A stretch of DNA of 64,000 nucleotides from Candidatus Binatia bacterium (GTDB taxonomy: Bacteria; Desulfobacterota; Binatia; UBA12015): positions 541,001 through 605,000 of the forward strand of contig DATCMB010000022.1 of assembly GCA_036563615.1 (NCBI GenBank), read 5' to 3'. Under the pieces are notes generated by a model, which was given only the letters and a program-made list of their open reading frames with translations, had not been told where the DNA came from and did not search any database. Shown piece by piece: positions 35,398 through 49,156 of this stretch (position 1 is the first letter of the stretch; every line of letters begins with the position of its first letter). A program made the position numbers and the translations under genes.

Positions 35398-36639
35398 TCA
35401 GGCGACGTCGCTCGTGTAGTCGAACAGCACCTTGACCGCGCCGGACGAGCTCTGGTCCCAGCAGGCGCGGAACGCCTCGCGGTAGCGCGGCAGCGGAAAA
35501 CGGTGCGTCAAGATCGGCGTCACGTCGACGCGGCCGTCGCGGACCAGGTCGAGGTAGATCTCCATCGCGTGCCGCCGCCGGCCTTCGAAGTTCTCCTCGC
35601 CGAACGCGTTCGAGCCGATGAGGTGGATCTCCTTGAAGTAGAGCGGCGTCCACTCGAAGCGGCGCGGGATCTCGACGCCGGTCACCACGATCGCGCCGCG
35701 CGGACGCGTGATGCGCACGCCGACCTCGAGCGTCTCGGGATAGCCGACCGTGTCGTAGATCACGTCGACGCCGCCGTTCAGCATCGGCTTGCCGAACCAC
35801 GGCGTGAGCAGGTCGGCGCCGGTGATCCGCGCGACGGCCTCGATGATCGCCTTGGTGGGCTCGTGCGGCAGAACCTCGTGCGCGCCGAGCTGCTGCGCGA
35901 TGCGCCGCTGGTGCGGGAAGCGCGCGATCGCGATCACGGGGCTTTCCGAATACAGGCGTCGCAGGATCTCGATCGCGCACAGGCCGAGCGTGCCGCAGCC
36001 GTAGACCAGCGCGCACTGACCGGGTGCCGGCGGACGCTTCAGGATCGCGTGCAGCGAGACCGAGAACGGATCGGCGAGCACGGCGGCCTCGTCGCTGACG
36101 TCGTCGGGCACCGGGATCGCCATCGACTCGTGCGCCGGCACGAGCGGCGCGAACCCGCCGGTCGCGGCGCTCGAGTTGCCGGTGTGGATCCCGGGCGGCA
36201 GGTGTCCGCGCGTGAAGTTCTGGCAGATCGAGAAGTCGCCGCGCGCGCACGCGGGACACGGCGGGGTGATGCCGCGCGGCGCGCACGACAGCCACGGATT
36301 CAGCACCACGCGTTGCCCGACCCGTCTGTTCTTGACGGCAGGCCCGACCCGCTCGACCGTTCCGACGACCTCGTGCCCGAGCACCTGCGGGAACGAGATC
36401 ACCGAGGTCATCGGGTTGTCGACGCTGCCGTTCAGGAACACCTGCTTGTAGTCGCTGCCGCAGATGCCGCACAGCCGCGTGCGGATCACGAGCCAGTCGT
36501 CGGCGGGCAGCTTCGGATCGGGAACCTCCTCGAGCTGCATCGGCGACGTCGGTCCGACGAAGGCCGCCGGGGTTGCGAAGGAAAGCAGTTTGGTGATGAT
36601 CTGCCGCGGCACGCTATGTCGGAAGACCAGGGCCTGCAT
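35398..36639 (-). CDS. Zinc-dependent alcohol dehydrogenase (MDR family)
   Basis: This 413-residue protein has the catalytic zinc region CGICGSD, HE in LGHEVVG, and structural-zinc-type cysteines in a longer than usual loop (SCAPRGITPPCPAC...C). The Rossmann motif is YGCGTLG. It is a medium-chain dehydrogenase/reductase whose substrate is not evident. The stop is 21 nt from the end of the convergent VOC gene. Confidence 0.9.
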   Translation of the reverse strand: MQALVFRHSVPRQIITKLLSFATPAAFVGPTSPMQLEEVPDPKLPADDWLVIRTRLCGICGSDYKQVFLNGSVDNPMTSVISFPQVLGHEVVGTVERVGPAVKNRRVGQRVVLNPWLSCAPRGITPPCPACARGDFSICQNFTRGHLPPGIHTGNSSAATGGFAPLVPAHESMAIPVPDDVSDEAAVLADPFSVSLHAILKRPPAPGQCALVYGCGTLGLCAIEILRRLYSESPVIAIARFPHQRRIAQQLGAHEVLPHEPTKAIIEAVARITGADLLTPWFGKPMLNGGVDVIYDTVGYPETLEVGVRITRPRGAIVVTGVEIPRRFEWTPLYFKEIHLIGSNAFGEENFEGRRRHAMEIYLDLVRDGRVDVTPILTHRFPLPRYREAFRACWDQSSSGAVKVLFDYTSDVA

Positions 36640-36723
36640 CGTCGCCTCCGGGCGCAGCCATAGGCGACGAGAGCGGAATCGCGCAATGGCGATGGCGTTG
36701 GCGAGCGCGACGGCGCGACGGCC

Positions 36724-37647
36724 GTGACCCGGGCGATCGGCTTCGGCATCGGGCTACCGGTCGTGCAGCAGGTTCCGGCCCGGGTGCAGCCCTGGGAGCG
36801 CAGCGCGGGGCCCGCCGAGATCGAGCGCGTCGCCCGCGCCGCGGACCGCCTCGGCTACGCGCACGTCGCGTGCTCCGAGCACGCCGTCGTGCCGCGCTCG
36901 TACGCCGCCGCGATGGGGGCGACCTGGTACGACCCGCTTAGCACGCTCGCGTACCTCGGCGGGATCACCGAGCGCATCGAGCTGCTGACGCACGTCCTCG
37001 TCTTGCCGTACCACCAGCCGGTGGTGCTCGCGAAGCAGCTCGCGACGCTCGACGCGCTGACGCGCGGACGCCTCGTGGTCGGCGTCGGAGCGGGACATCT
37101 CAAGCCCGAGTTCCGCACGCTCGGCGTCGACTTCGCGGCGCGGGGCGCGCTCACCGACGAGGCGATCGAGGTCCTGAAGGCGCTGTGGAGCGGCGAGCCC
37201 GCCGAGTTTCACGGACGCTGGTTCTCGTTCCGCGACGTCGTCCTCGACCCGCGTCCGCACCGCGCGCCGCGACCGCCGATCTGGGTCGGCGGCAACGGAC
37301 GGCGCGCGGTGCGGCGCGCGGTCGAGCACGCGGACGGCTGGATTCCCTGGCAGCTCGAGCTCGACGAGCTCGCGGCGCTGATCGCGTACGGTCGCGCGCT
37401 CCTCGAGCGGCGCGGCGGCGGCCCGTGGCAGGTGGTCGCGCCGTTTCCGACGCTCGATCTGCTACACCGCGACGCCGGTTGCCGCGACGGCGGTCTCCGG
37501 CTTCCTCCGTCGGAGGTCGCGGCGCTCGTTGATCGTTATCGCGCGCTCGGGGTGGCGCGCCTCCACATGAGCTTCGTCAGCGCGAGCTGCGCGGAGCTCC
37601 TCGAACAGCTCGAAGCCTTTGCGAGCGAGGTGATGGTTCTGCTGTGA
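36724..37647 (+). CDS. LLM-class F420-dependent oxidoreductase
   Basis: This 307-residue protein is of the luciferase-like monooxygenase/F420 family. It has GIGLPVVQQ, TLAYLGGITERIELLTHVLVLPYHQPVVLAKQ-type strands (MER/FGD1-like) and GHLKPEF. It probably uses coenzyme F420 rather than FMN, judging by family. The start is GTG 36724. The stop overlaps the argJ start (GTGA), so both genes may be cotranscribed despite no obvious shared pathway. Confidence 0.9.
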   Translation: MTRAIGFGIGLPVVQQVPARVQPWERSAGPAEIERVARAADRLGYAHVACSEHAVVPRSYAAAMGATWYDPLSTLAYLGGITERIELLTHVLVLPYHQPVVLAKQLATLDALTRGRLVVGVGAGHLKPEFRTLGVDFAARGALTDEAIEVLKALWSGEPAEFHGRWFSFRDVVLDPRPHRAPRPPIWVGGNGRRAVRRAVEHADGWIPWQLELDELAALIAYGRALLERRGGGPWQVVAPFPTLDLLHRDAGCRDGGLRLPPSEVAALVDRYRALGVARLHMSFVSASCAELLEQLEAFASEVMVLL

Positions 37648-38849
37648 AGATCGATGTCGTCGAACGCCCGATCCTGGTCCCCGGCTTCCGCTTCGGCGGC
37701 GTCGCGTGTGGCATCAAGAAGAGCGGCGCACCGGATTGCGCGGTGCTGATCGCCGATCGACCGGCCGCCGCGGGCGCCGTTTTCACCCGCAACCGCTTCT
37801 GCGCGGCGCCCGTGCTCGTCGGGCGCGAGCGGGTGCGACGCGGCAAGTTGCAGGCGCTGGTGGTCAACAGCGGCAACGCGAACGCCTGCACCGGTAAGCA
37901 AGGCCTCGCCGACGCCGAGCGCGCCTGCGCCGCAGTCGCGGAGGCGCTGTCGATCTCGCCGACGCTCGTCGCGCCGGCCTCGACCGGGATCATCGGCGTG
38001 CCGCTCCCGATGGATCGCCTGGAAGACGGCATCGCGCGTGCGGTGGCCGAGGCGAGCTCCGACGGACTGTGGCGCTTCGCACGCGCGATCATGACGACCG
38101 ACGCTTTCCCGAAGGTCGCGAGCGAGTCGGTGACCATCGGACGACGCCGGGTGACGGTCGCCGGCATCGGCAAGGGCGCCGGCATGATCGCGCCCGACAT
38201 GGCGACGCTGCTCGTGTTCATCGTCACCGACGCGGCGGTCGACGCGGCGACGGCGCGCTGGCTCGCGCGCGAGGTCGGCGCGCGACCGTTCAACGAGCTC
38301 ACCGTCGACGGCGACACCAGCACCAATGACACGCTCTACCTGCTCGCGAGCGGTGCTGCGGGAAATCCCGTGGTGACGGGCGACGGTGCCGTGCGCCGGG
38401 CGCTCGCGCGGGCGGTCGACGCGGTCGCTGGCGAGATCGCGCGCCTGGTCGCGTGCGACGGCGAGGGCACGACCAAGGTCGTCACGATCCACGTCCAGGG
38501 CGCGCGCAGCGAGGCCGACGCCGTGCGCGTCGCGCGCACCGTCGGGCGCTCGCAGCTCGTCAAGACGGCGTTCTTCGGCGCCGACCCGAACTGGGGCCGG
38601 ATCGCGTGCGCGATCGGCTACAGCGGCGTCGCCGTCGACCCGCAGAAGGTCTCGATCCGGATCGGCGGGGTCGAGGTGTTCCGCCGCGGCGGCGGCATCG
38701 CGTCCGCGGCCGAAGCCGCGCGCGCCGTCATGCAGCGTCCCGAGTTCGACGTCACCATCCGGCTCGGGCAGGGGCGCGCGCAGGCGCGCCTACGGACGAG
38801 CGACCTGTCGCACGACTACGTCGAGCTGAACTCGGCGTACTCGACGTGA
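37644..38849 (+). CDS. argJ: Glutamate N-acetyltransferase / amino-acid acetyltransferase
   Basis: This 401-residue protein is the ornithine acetyltransferase of the cyclic arginine pathway. It transfers acetyl from acetylornithine to glutamate. The autoproteolysis site with the catalytic Thr188 is in KGAGMIAPDMATLL. Other landmarks are VNSGNANACTG and TSTNDT. A GTG start overlaps the previous stop. No other arg gene lies nearby. Confidence 0.95.
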   Translation: MKIDVVERPILVPGFRFGGVACGIKKSGAPDCAVLIADRPAAAGAVFTRNRFCAAPVLVGRERVRRGKLQALVVNSGNANACTGKQGLADAERACAAVAEALSISPTLVAPASTGIIGVPLPMDRLEDGIARAVAEASSDGLWRFARAIMTTDAFPKVASESVTIGRRRVTVAGIGKGAGMIAPDMATLLVFIVTDAAVDAATARWLAREVGARPFNELTVDGDTSTNDTLYLLASGAAGNPVVTGDGAVRRALARAVDAVAGEIARLVACDGEGTTKVVTIHVQGARSEADAVRVARTVGRSQLVKTAFFGADPNWGRIACAIGYSGVAVDPQKVSIRIGGVEVFRRGGGIASAAEAARAVMQRPEFDVTIRLGQGRAQARLRTSDLSHDYVELNSAYST

Positions 38850-38920
38850 AGAAGGTTGCGAAGGAGGCGTCCGTCCCGGCGACGGTGCCGCTCAGCGGAG
38901 CATGCGGGCGATGCCGCCCG

Positions 38921-39322
38921 TCAAGCTTCCTTCGGCTCCGGCCGAGGGGCGCGTGACGCGCTGCGGCAGGCGTGCGCGATCGCGTCGCGCAGGCTGTCGA
39001 GGTCGGGCGACGCGAGACATTGCGTCGAGCACAGCAATGCGGTGGCGTCGCGCACGCGGGGCGTCTCCTCCTCGACCAGCAGGATGGCCGGCGTCGACAC
39101 GCCGGCCTCGCGCATCGAGTTGACCAGCGTCGCACCGCAACAGTCCGGGAGGTGCATGTCGGTGACGATCGCCTCGTACTCGGAGTTGCGCACTGCCTCG
39201 AGGGCCGCGGCCGCGGAGGTGACCTCGTCGGTGATGTAGCCGCTACGCTGAAGCTTGCGGCTGATGAGCCGTTGCAGGTTGCTGCTCGCCGTGGCGACGA
39301 GGACCTTCATTCCGCGGGTCAT
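38921..39322 (-). CDS. Degenerate receiver-domain protein
   Basis: This 133-residue protein has a single CheY-like domain. The phosphoacceptor strand is kept (VTDMHLP, Asp55). The N-terminal acidic pair is replaced (VATASSNL), and neither the usual Thr/Ser nor the Lys of the active site is visible (LLVEEE; CLASPDLD). It probably cannot be phosphorylated in the usual way. A start at Met5 (39310) is equally possible. It lies downstream of the NtrC-type regulator gene on the same strand but 151 nt away. Confidence 0.75.
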   Translation of the reverse strand: MTRGMKVLVATASSNLQRLISRKLQRSGYITDEVTSAAAALEAVRNSEYEAIVTDMHLPDCCGATLVNSMREAGVSTPAILLVEEETPRVRDATALLCSTQCLASPDLDSLRDAIAHACRSASRAPRPEPKEA

Positions 39323-39473
39323 TGCACAAAAGTCGGACAGCAGGATGCGGGCCAGGTGGAAGAGGTCGTTTCCACGTTCATTTGCACTCGGGATGCGACC
39401 AAATAGGTGCGATTTCGTGCCTTTGCACGAGGCCCGCGTTGTCGCAAGTTACCGAGGTGTTACAGGCGGGCGA

Positions 39474-40921
<1,448 letters not shown>

Positions 40922-40925
<4 letters not shown>

Positions 40926-42589
40926 GCGTCCCCTTCCGCTGCAGGTCGTGCGGCCAGCGGCGTGGCCGCGTCGAGGTCGAGGCCGAAGCTCGGCTGTCGG
41001 ATCGGAAGCTCGATGACGAAGGTGGTGCCGCGATCCGGCGTGCTGTCGACGTGGATCGTGCCGCCCGCGTTCTTGATCACCGAGTGCACGACCGACAGCC
41101 CGAGGCCGGTGCCCTCGCCGGGTGCCTTGGTGGTGAAGAACGGATCGAAGATGCGACCGCGGCGCTCGGGCGGGATGCCGACGCCGGTGTCGGCGATCGA
41201 CAGCCGCACGCGTCCGCCCGGGATGCAGCGCGTCTCGATGCGCAGCTCGCCGCCCTTCGGCATGGCCTGCACGGCGTTCGTGATCAGGTTGAGCAGGACT
41301 TGACGCATGCCGTTCTCGTTCGCGTCGCAGGGCTCGACGGCGGCGAGCTCGGTGTACGCGCGAACGCCGTGGTTCTGCAGGTACTTGTTCATCAACTTGA
41401 GCGTGCGCTCGATGAGGCCGTTGAGGTCCACGGCCTGCGTCTCGGTCTTGCTGTCGCGCGAGAACTCGAGCAGCGTGTTGATGATCTCCTGCGCCCGCGC
41501 CATCTCGACGCGCGCGATCTGCAGATCGTCGTGCACCTCGGGCGTCGGGTCCTGGATGAGCTCGCCGAGCTCGTAGAGGGCGTTGCCGATGATGCCGAGC
41601 GGGTTGCGGATCTCGTGCGCGATGCCCGCTGCGAGCTGGCCGATCGCGGCCATCTTCTCGGACTGGATGAGCTGGAACTCGAGCTGGCGACGCTCCGACA
41701 GGTCGACGTAGATCACCTGCAGCGTGCGGTTGTCGCCGTACTCGATCAGCGCCGCGCGCGCGTCGACCGGCAGCAGGTCGCGCCCTGCACGCTCGAGGTG
41801 GAGGTTGCCGCGCGCGGCGCGTCCGCGCTCGACGGTCTCGGCGAGCATCTCGCGCACGGTGGCGCGCTCCGATTCGGGGTGCAGCTCCCACAGTGGGCGA
41901 CCGAGCAGCGCGGATTCGGCCTCGCCGATGTCGCGCTCGGCGACCTGGTTGGCGCCCTCGATGACGCCGTCCTCCGCCCGGACCATGAGCATCGCTGCGG
42001 GCGCCGAGTCGACGGAGCGCCGGTAGCTCTCGGTCTGGTCCGCGATCTCGCGCTCGCGCGCCTCGACGAAGAAGTCCGTGATGTGCAGGATCCGCTCGGA
42101 CATCTCCTGGTCGAGGAGCCCGATCAGCTCCGGCAGGTCGGGGCTGCCGCGCATCTCGCGACGCAGCAGGTCGACCAGGATCTGGCGCATCTTGATCTGG
42201 CTCGCGAGGAAGCGCGACGGCGGGTGCTTCGAGATGAAGCCGCCGCGGGCGTCCTCGCGCAGCTTCTCGTAGGTCGTGACGTCGTCCGGGTTGCGGATGT
42301 GGTCGATCCAGCGGCGCTGTGCCCCGGAGATGTCCTCGACGAGCTGGTCGTACTTCTCCCCCTCGATGTCGAGCGCCCGGGCGATGGTCGAGGCCCAGAT
42401 GCGGATCGTCTCGTCGAAGTGCGCCTCCATGAAGTCGGCGAGCTGGCGGCGCAACGGCGTCTCCGAGCTCGGGAAGGCGAGCAGCCCGCAGCCCCGCATG
42501 TAGGCCTGGATGCGCTCGAGGTGCTCGTGCAGCGAGGGAAGGGTCGTGCCGTGTCCATCTCCCGACAAACCCTTGCTGCGCCGTCGCAT
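40922..42589 (-). CDS. Soluble histidine kinase with RsbRD-like and PAS domains
   Basis: This 555-residue protein has no membrane helix. Residues about 45-185 form an all-helical domain resembling the RsbR/RsbRD N-terminal sensor domain. A PAS domain spans about 190-300. The dimerisation/phosphoacceptor motif is HEIRNP with His325. The ATPase domain has NLITNAVQAM, DTGVGIPPE and GEGTGLGLSV. It phosphorylates the NtrC-type regulator encoded immediately downstream with a 4-nt overlap. The signal is cytosolic and unknown. Confidence 0.93.
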
Positions 42590-42698
42590 CGCCCGCCAAT
42601 ATACATTTGAGGAAGAGAAACTGAACCCGTACAGAGGAGCGGATGCTCGCCAGGCGATGCGCGACCTCGCTGCTCGCCGCGGGTTTCAGGAGCTAGCC

Positions 42699-43292
42699 TT
42701 GTTGGATCCCGCCGAAGATCCCGACACGGCGCTCATGCTTCGCGTGAAGGACGGGGATCGCGAGGCGTTCCGCGCGCTATTCGAAAAGTATTCGGCGTCC
42801 GTGGCGAGGTTCGCGGCGGGGTTCGTCGGGGCGACGGCCCGCGCCGAGGAGCTGGCGCAGGACGTCTTCCTCCAGGTCTACCGAACGCGCGAGCGCTACG
42901 AGCCGCGCGCCAAGTTCTCCACCTGGCTCTACACCATCGCGCACAATCTCTGCTTGAACGAGGTGCGCCGGCACGACTACCGCTCGCGCGTCGACGCGGT
43001 CGGTCCGTCCGACGACGAGAGCGAGGCGCCGTGGGATCCGCGGGACCCGGCTCCGGCCGAGGGCGAGAGCTACGCCGCGCACCGCGAGCTCGAGGGGCGG
43101 CTCGCCGAATTGATCGCGGAGCTGCCCGAGGCGCAGCGCACGGCGCTCATCTTGAGCCGCGTCGAGGAGCTCCGCTATCAGCAGATCGGCGAGATCCTCT
43201 CCGTGTCGGAGCAGGCCGTGAAAAGCCTCATTTTTCGCGCAACTCAACGCCTGAAGATGGGTTTGAGGGGGTATCTCGAGGGCGATCGATGA
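42699..43292 (+). CDS. ECF-family RNA polymerase sigma factor
   Basis: This 197-residue protein has sigma region 2 (LFEKYSASVARFA, AEELAQDVFLQVY, FSTWLYTIAHNLCLNEVRR) and region 4 (LPEAQRTALILSRVEELRYQQIGEILSVSEQAVKSLIFRA). I prefer the TTG start at 42699 because AGGAG lies 6 nt before it and the protein then begins as in homologues. An ATG at 42657 lacks a site. The stop overlaps the anti-sigma start as ATGA. It probably directs this operon and other envelope genes. Confidence 0.93.
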   Translation: MLDPAEDPDTALMLRVKDGDREAFRALFEKYSASVARFAAGFVGATARAEELAQDVFLQVYRTRERYEPRAKFSTWLYTIAHNLCLNEVRRHDYRSRVDAVGPSDDESEAPWDPRDPAPAEGESYAAHRELEGRLAELIAELPEAQRTALILSRVEELRYQQIGEILSVSEQAVKSLIFRATQRLKMGLRGYLEGDR

Positions 43293-44116
43293 AGTGCGAG
43301 GAGGTGATCGGGTCGATCGTGGCCCTGCTCGACGGCGAGGTCGCGCCCGAGGAGCGGGCGCGTCTCGAGAGCCATCTCGCAAGCTGCGCAGCCTGCCAAG
43401 GCGAGCTCGAGCGGCTCCGCGCGACCCGGACCGTGATCGAACGGCATCTGAAGGCGTCGGCGGTCGGCGCAGGATCGTTCGACGCCCTGTGGCAGCGCAT
43501 CGAGGCCGAGGGCGCGTCGTCGCCGACGGCCCAGGAGCGTGCGGGCGGCGGGGCGGTGCTCGACCTCGAGTCCGCTCGCCGGACGCGGGGCGCGCGGGGC
43601 GGCAACCCGTCGCGTGCGCGCTGGCTCCCGGGCTGGGCCGCGATGGGCGGGCTCGCCGCCGCGGCGGCGCTCGCGCTGGTGATCGTCAGCCGCGAGACCG
43701 AGCAGCGTCCGGCGGGTCCTGCACCGGCGCCGCCGCAGACGCTGGCCGCGCGCGAGACCGGCGCGCCGCAGCCGAAGGGCGAGCCGCAGCAGAAGGTCGA
43801 CCCGGCGCCGCAGACCCAGGTCGCGGCGGCCAAGCGGGCGCCGGCGAAGCAGACGCAGACGGCGCAGACGGCGACGTCCCAGCCGCAAGCGGCAAAGCCC
43901 GCCCAGCCCGAGCGCCGCGAGCAGCCGGAGCCCGTGATCGACGAGGACGCGATCGAGGCGGTCGCGCTCGGCGAGGCGGACCCGCCACGGGACCTGCTCG
44001 AGCGGCCGGACCTGTTCCTCGACTTCCCGATCGTCCGCAAGCTCGACGAGCTGCAGCACCTGGACGCGGTTCTCGCCGAGTCGCCCGGCGACGGCGAGAG
44101 CGGCGGCGCCGGTTGA
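43289..44116 (+). CDS. Zinc-type anti-sigma factor with periplasmic tail
   Basis: This 275-residue protein has a zf-HC2 module at the N-terminus, including H-x3-C-x2-C in SHLASCAAC, that would bind the sigma factor encoded upstream. One membrane helix lies at about 115-132. Then comes a Pro/Gln/Ala-rich periplasmic region and an acidic end with RDLLERPDLFLDFPIVRKLDEL. It is a membrane-bound regulator that releases sigma on an envelope signal. Translation is coupled to the sigma gene. Confidence 0.92.
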   Translation: MKCEEVIGSIVALLDGEVAPEERARLESHLASCAACQGELERLRATRTVIERHLKASAVGAGSFDALWQRIEAEGASSPTAQERAGGGAVLDLESARRTRGARGGNPSRARWLPGWAAMGGLAAAAALALVIVSRETEQRPAGPAPAPPQTLAARETGAPQPKGEPQQKVDPAPQTQVAAAKRAPAKQTQTAQTATSQPQAAKPAQPERREQPEPVIDEDAIEAVALGEADPPRDLLERPDLFLDFPIVRKLDELQHLDAVLAESPGDGESGGAG

Positions 44117-44154
44117 TCCTGCACGGCCCTCGAAGAAGGGTTACCTTTCGCTCG

Positions 44155-44511
44155 ATGGCCCGGCCGATGCGGATCGCGTCCGTGCTGCTCGCGACGCTGA
44201 TGGTCGCCGTGCTCGCGCACGGCGTCGACGAGGCGCGCGCGCAGCGACATCCCGAGCGGCTCGCGCGCAGCTGGGAGGAGATGAGCGCCGCCGAGCGGCA
44301 GAAGGCGCTGCGCAACTTCCAGCGCTACCAGAGCTTGCCTGAGTCCAGCCGCCGGCGCATGGATCAGAGCTACGAGAACTACAAACGGCTCGATCCGCGC
44401 GAGCGCGAGCGCGTGCAGCGCAACTACCAGAAGTACCGCCAGATGAGCCCGGAGCAACGGCGCAACTTCGAGCAGAAGTACAAGCGCTGGAAGGGCGGCA
44501 AGCAGAAATGA
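44155..44511 (+). CDS. DUF3106 secreted protein
   Basis: This 118-residue protein has a signal peptide (residues 1-30, ending ARA). It then has repeats of a W/Y-containing helical unit (SWEEMSAAERQKALRNF, RRRMDQSYENYKRL, QRRNFEQKYKRW), which is the DUF3106 pattern. This family is frequent next to ECF sigma/anti-sigma pairs, and its role is unknown. It is the third gene of the sigma operon, and its stop overlaps the next start (ATGA). Confidence 0.85.
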   Translation: MARPMRIASVLLATLMVAVLAHGVDEARAQRHPERLARSWEEMSAAERQKALRNFQRYQSLPESSRRRMDQSYENYKRLDPRERERVQRNYQKYRQMSPEQRRNFEQKYKRWKGGKQK

Positions 44512-44999
44512 CGACGACCCGGTCGAGGATGACCGCGATCCTGGCGCCGTGGGTGGGCGCCGCGCTGCTGACGGCGGCGCTCGCGACGCCGGCGAGCGGC
44601 ACCAGTCCCGGGCACCGTGCGTCCGGCGGGGGCCGCCACGTCGCGCCGCGGGTCGTGCTGCCCAACCCCGCGGGGCCGACGCCGCGCAACCCGGCCGGTC
44701 CGACGCCGCTCAATCCCGCAGGCCCGACGCCCCTGAACCCGACCGGCCGTGCGCCGGTCGTGTCGTTCCCGCGCACCGTGATCGCTCCGCCCTCGGGCGT
44801 CCACGTCGGGATCGTCGGCCAGCAGGACGTCCTCGGCGCGCCGCTCGGCGCGAGCTTCTACTGCCAGGTGCACGACCGCGGCTACGCCAGTGAGGCGCTG
44901 TTCTTCGATCACCTCGCGGCCGCGGACGGCATCGGGAGCGAGGAGGCGCTGGCGTACATCTTCGAGGACGCCGGCGTCTGGGTGTTTCCGGCCGAGTGA
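44508..44999 (+). CDS. Secreted protein with NPAGPTPL repeats
   Basis: This protein has 163 residues. A signal peptide of about 31 residues is followed by four tandem copies of an NPAGPTP(L/R) octapeptide (about residues 52-82). A compact end of about 70 residues follows, with one Cys (SFYCQVHDRGYASEALFFDHL). I do not recognise the family. It is translationally coupled to the DUF3106 gene, so it probably belongs to the same envelope-response operon. Confidence 0.75.
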   Translation: MTTTRSRMTAILAPWVGAALLTAALATPASGTSPGHRASGGGRHVAPRVVLPNPAGPTPRNPAGPTPLNPAGPTPLNPTGRAPVVSFPRTVIAPPSGVHVGIVGQQDVLGAPLGASFYCQVHDRGYASEALFFDHLAAADGIGSEEALAYIFEDAGVWVFPAE

Positions 45000-45026
45000 T
45001 CCGGGGCCACGCAGGGTAACGCGGTC

Positions 45027-47170
<2,144 letters not shown>

Positions 47171-47171
<1 letters not shown>

Positions 47172-49075
47172 TGATCGAAGCGGACGAGCCGCTGCGCGAC
47201 GTCGAGGAGCGCGAGGCTCCGCAGGACGCGAGCGAGCGGCTCAGCGCCAAGCTCGCCGCGCTGCCGAACGACCCCGGCGTGTACCTGCTTAAGGACCACG
47301 CCGGAAAGGTGATCTACGTCGGCAAGGCGAAGACGCTGCGCACGCGCGTGCAGAGCTACTTCCGCGGCGGCGACGAGCGCTACCACGTGCAGTTCCTGGT
47401 ACGCCGCATCGGCGACGTCGAGGTGCTGGTCACGAGGAACGAGAAGGAAGCGCTCATCCTCGAGAACAACCTCATCAAGCAGTACAAGCCGCGCTACAAC
47501 ATCCGCCTGAAGGACGACAAGTCCTACGTCAGCGTCAAGATCACGAATGACGCCTGGCCGCGCGTGCTGGTGACGCGCCGGATCGTCCGCGACGGCAGCC
47601 GGTACTTCGGTCCGTTCCACAGCGCGTCCGCGGTGCGTGAGACGCTCGACGTCATCCGCAAGGTGTTCCCTCTGCGGACGTGCAGCGATCCGGTGTTCCG
47701 CAACCGCACGCGTCCGTGCCTCGAGTACCAGATCAAGCGCTGCCTCGGTCCGTGCGTGCTGCCGGTCGACCGCAACGAGTACGAGGAGCACCTGCGCGCC
47801 GTCACGCTGCTGCTCGAGGGCAAGGACGTGCAGCTCCGCCGCACGCTCGAGCGTCGCATGCGCGAGGCGGCGGACGAGCTGCGCTTCGAGGACGCGGCGC
47901 GCTTCCGCGACCAGCTGCGGGCGATCGAGAAGACGAGTCAGAAGCAGCGGGCGCTGATCCACGGCGGCGGCGACCAGGACGTCTTCGGCATCTACCGCGA
48001 AGGCGGCTTCATCGAGGCGCAGGTGCTGATGGTGCGCAGCGGCAAGCTGACCGCGAATCAGTCCTTCGGCTTCGCCGACTGGGAGCTGCCCGACGAGGAG
48101 GTCATCGGCTCGCTGCTGACGCAGTTCTATCAGGGCGACCGCTTCATCCCCGACGAGATCCTCGTGCCGGTCGAGCTCGACGACGCGGAGCCGCGCGCCG
48201 AGCTGCTGCGCGAGCGCAAGGGGCGCATGGTGTCGATCCTGCGTCCGCGACGCGGCGAGAAGGTCCGCCTGGTCGAGCTCGCGACGGCGAACGCGCGCCA
48301 GGCGTTCGCCGAGCGCCGCGACGAGGAGGAGCGCTCGGAGAAGACCGCGCGCGAGCTGCAGGAGCGTCTGCAGCTGCGCAACCCGCCGAAGCGCATCGAG
48401 TGCATCGACATCTCGACCTTCCAGGGCGGCGAGACGGTGGGCTCGGTGGTGTCGTTCGACGAGGGCCAGCCCGATCCGCAGCGCTACCGCAGGTTCCGCG
48501 TGCGCACCGTCGCCGGCCAGGACGACTTCGCGAGCATGCGCGAGGTGCTGCAGCGACGCCTCGGCAAAGGCCTCGAGAAGAACGACCTGCCCGATCTGCT
48601 GGTGATCGACGGCGGGCGAGGGCAGCTCGGCATCGCGACCGCGGTGCTGCAGGACCTCGGCATCGAGACGCTCGACGTCGTCGGGCTCGCCAAGATGCGC
48701 GTCGAGCGCAGCGCCCAATCGCCGGAGATCGAGCGCTCCGAGGAGCGCGTGTTCCTGCCCGGCCGCAAGAACCCGGTGATTCTGCCGCGCAACTCGAGCG
48801 CGCTCTTCCTGCTGCAGAAGGTCCGCGACGAGGCGCACCGCTTCGCGGTCACCTACCACCAGAAGCTGCGCGACCGCGCGCGTCTGACGTCGCCGCTCGA
48901 CTCGATCGCGGGGATCGGAGAGGAGCGGCGGCGCGCGCTGCTGCGGCACTTCGGCAGCCTCGCGCGCGTGCGCGCGGCGAGCGTCGAGGACATCGCGAGC
49001 ATTCCGGGCTTCGGTCGAGCCCTCGCGGAGCGCGTCAAGCAAGCGCTGTCCGACGAGACGCGCGCCTCCGCCTGA
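47171..49075 (+). CDS. uvrC: Excinuclease ABC subunit C
   Basis: This 634-residue protein has an N-terminal GIY-YIG nuclease (PGVYLLK ... IYVGKAKTLRTRV), a UVR motif (ADELRFEDAARFRDQL), an RNase H-like nuclease domain (CIDISTFQGGETVGS, VIDGGRGQL) and C-terminal helix-hairpin-helices. It makes both incisions around lesions with UvrB. A GTG start overlaps the uvrB stop by one base, so the two are cotranscribed. Confidence 0.97.
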
Positions 49076-49156
49076 CGCTCTTGCCTCCGGCGGCAATGCC
49101 GCCGCGCTGTTCGGAGCCGCGCCCGCGTGCGACGCGGCGGGCATGGAGGCGCGTGC

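Noticed and set aside
39400..39435. Sigma-54-like site (minus strand GGCACGAAATCGCA) before the degenerate receiver gene
   Set aside because: GG and GC are 9 nt apart rather than 10.
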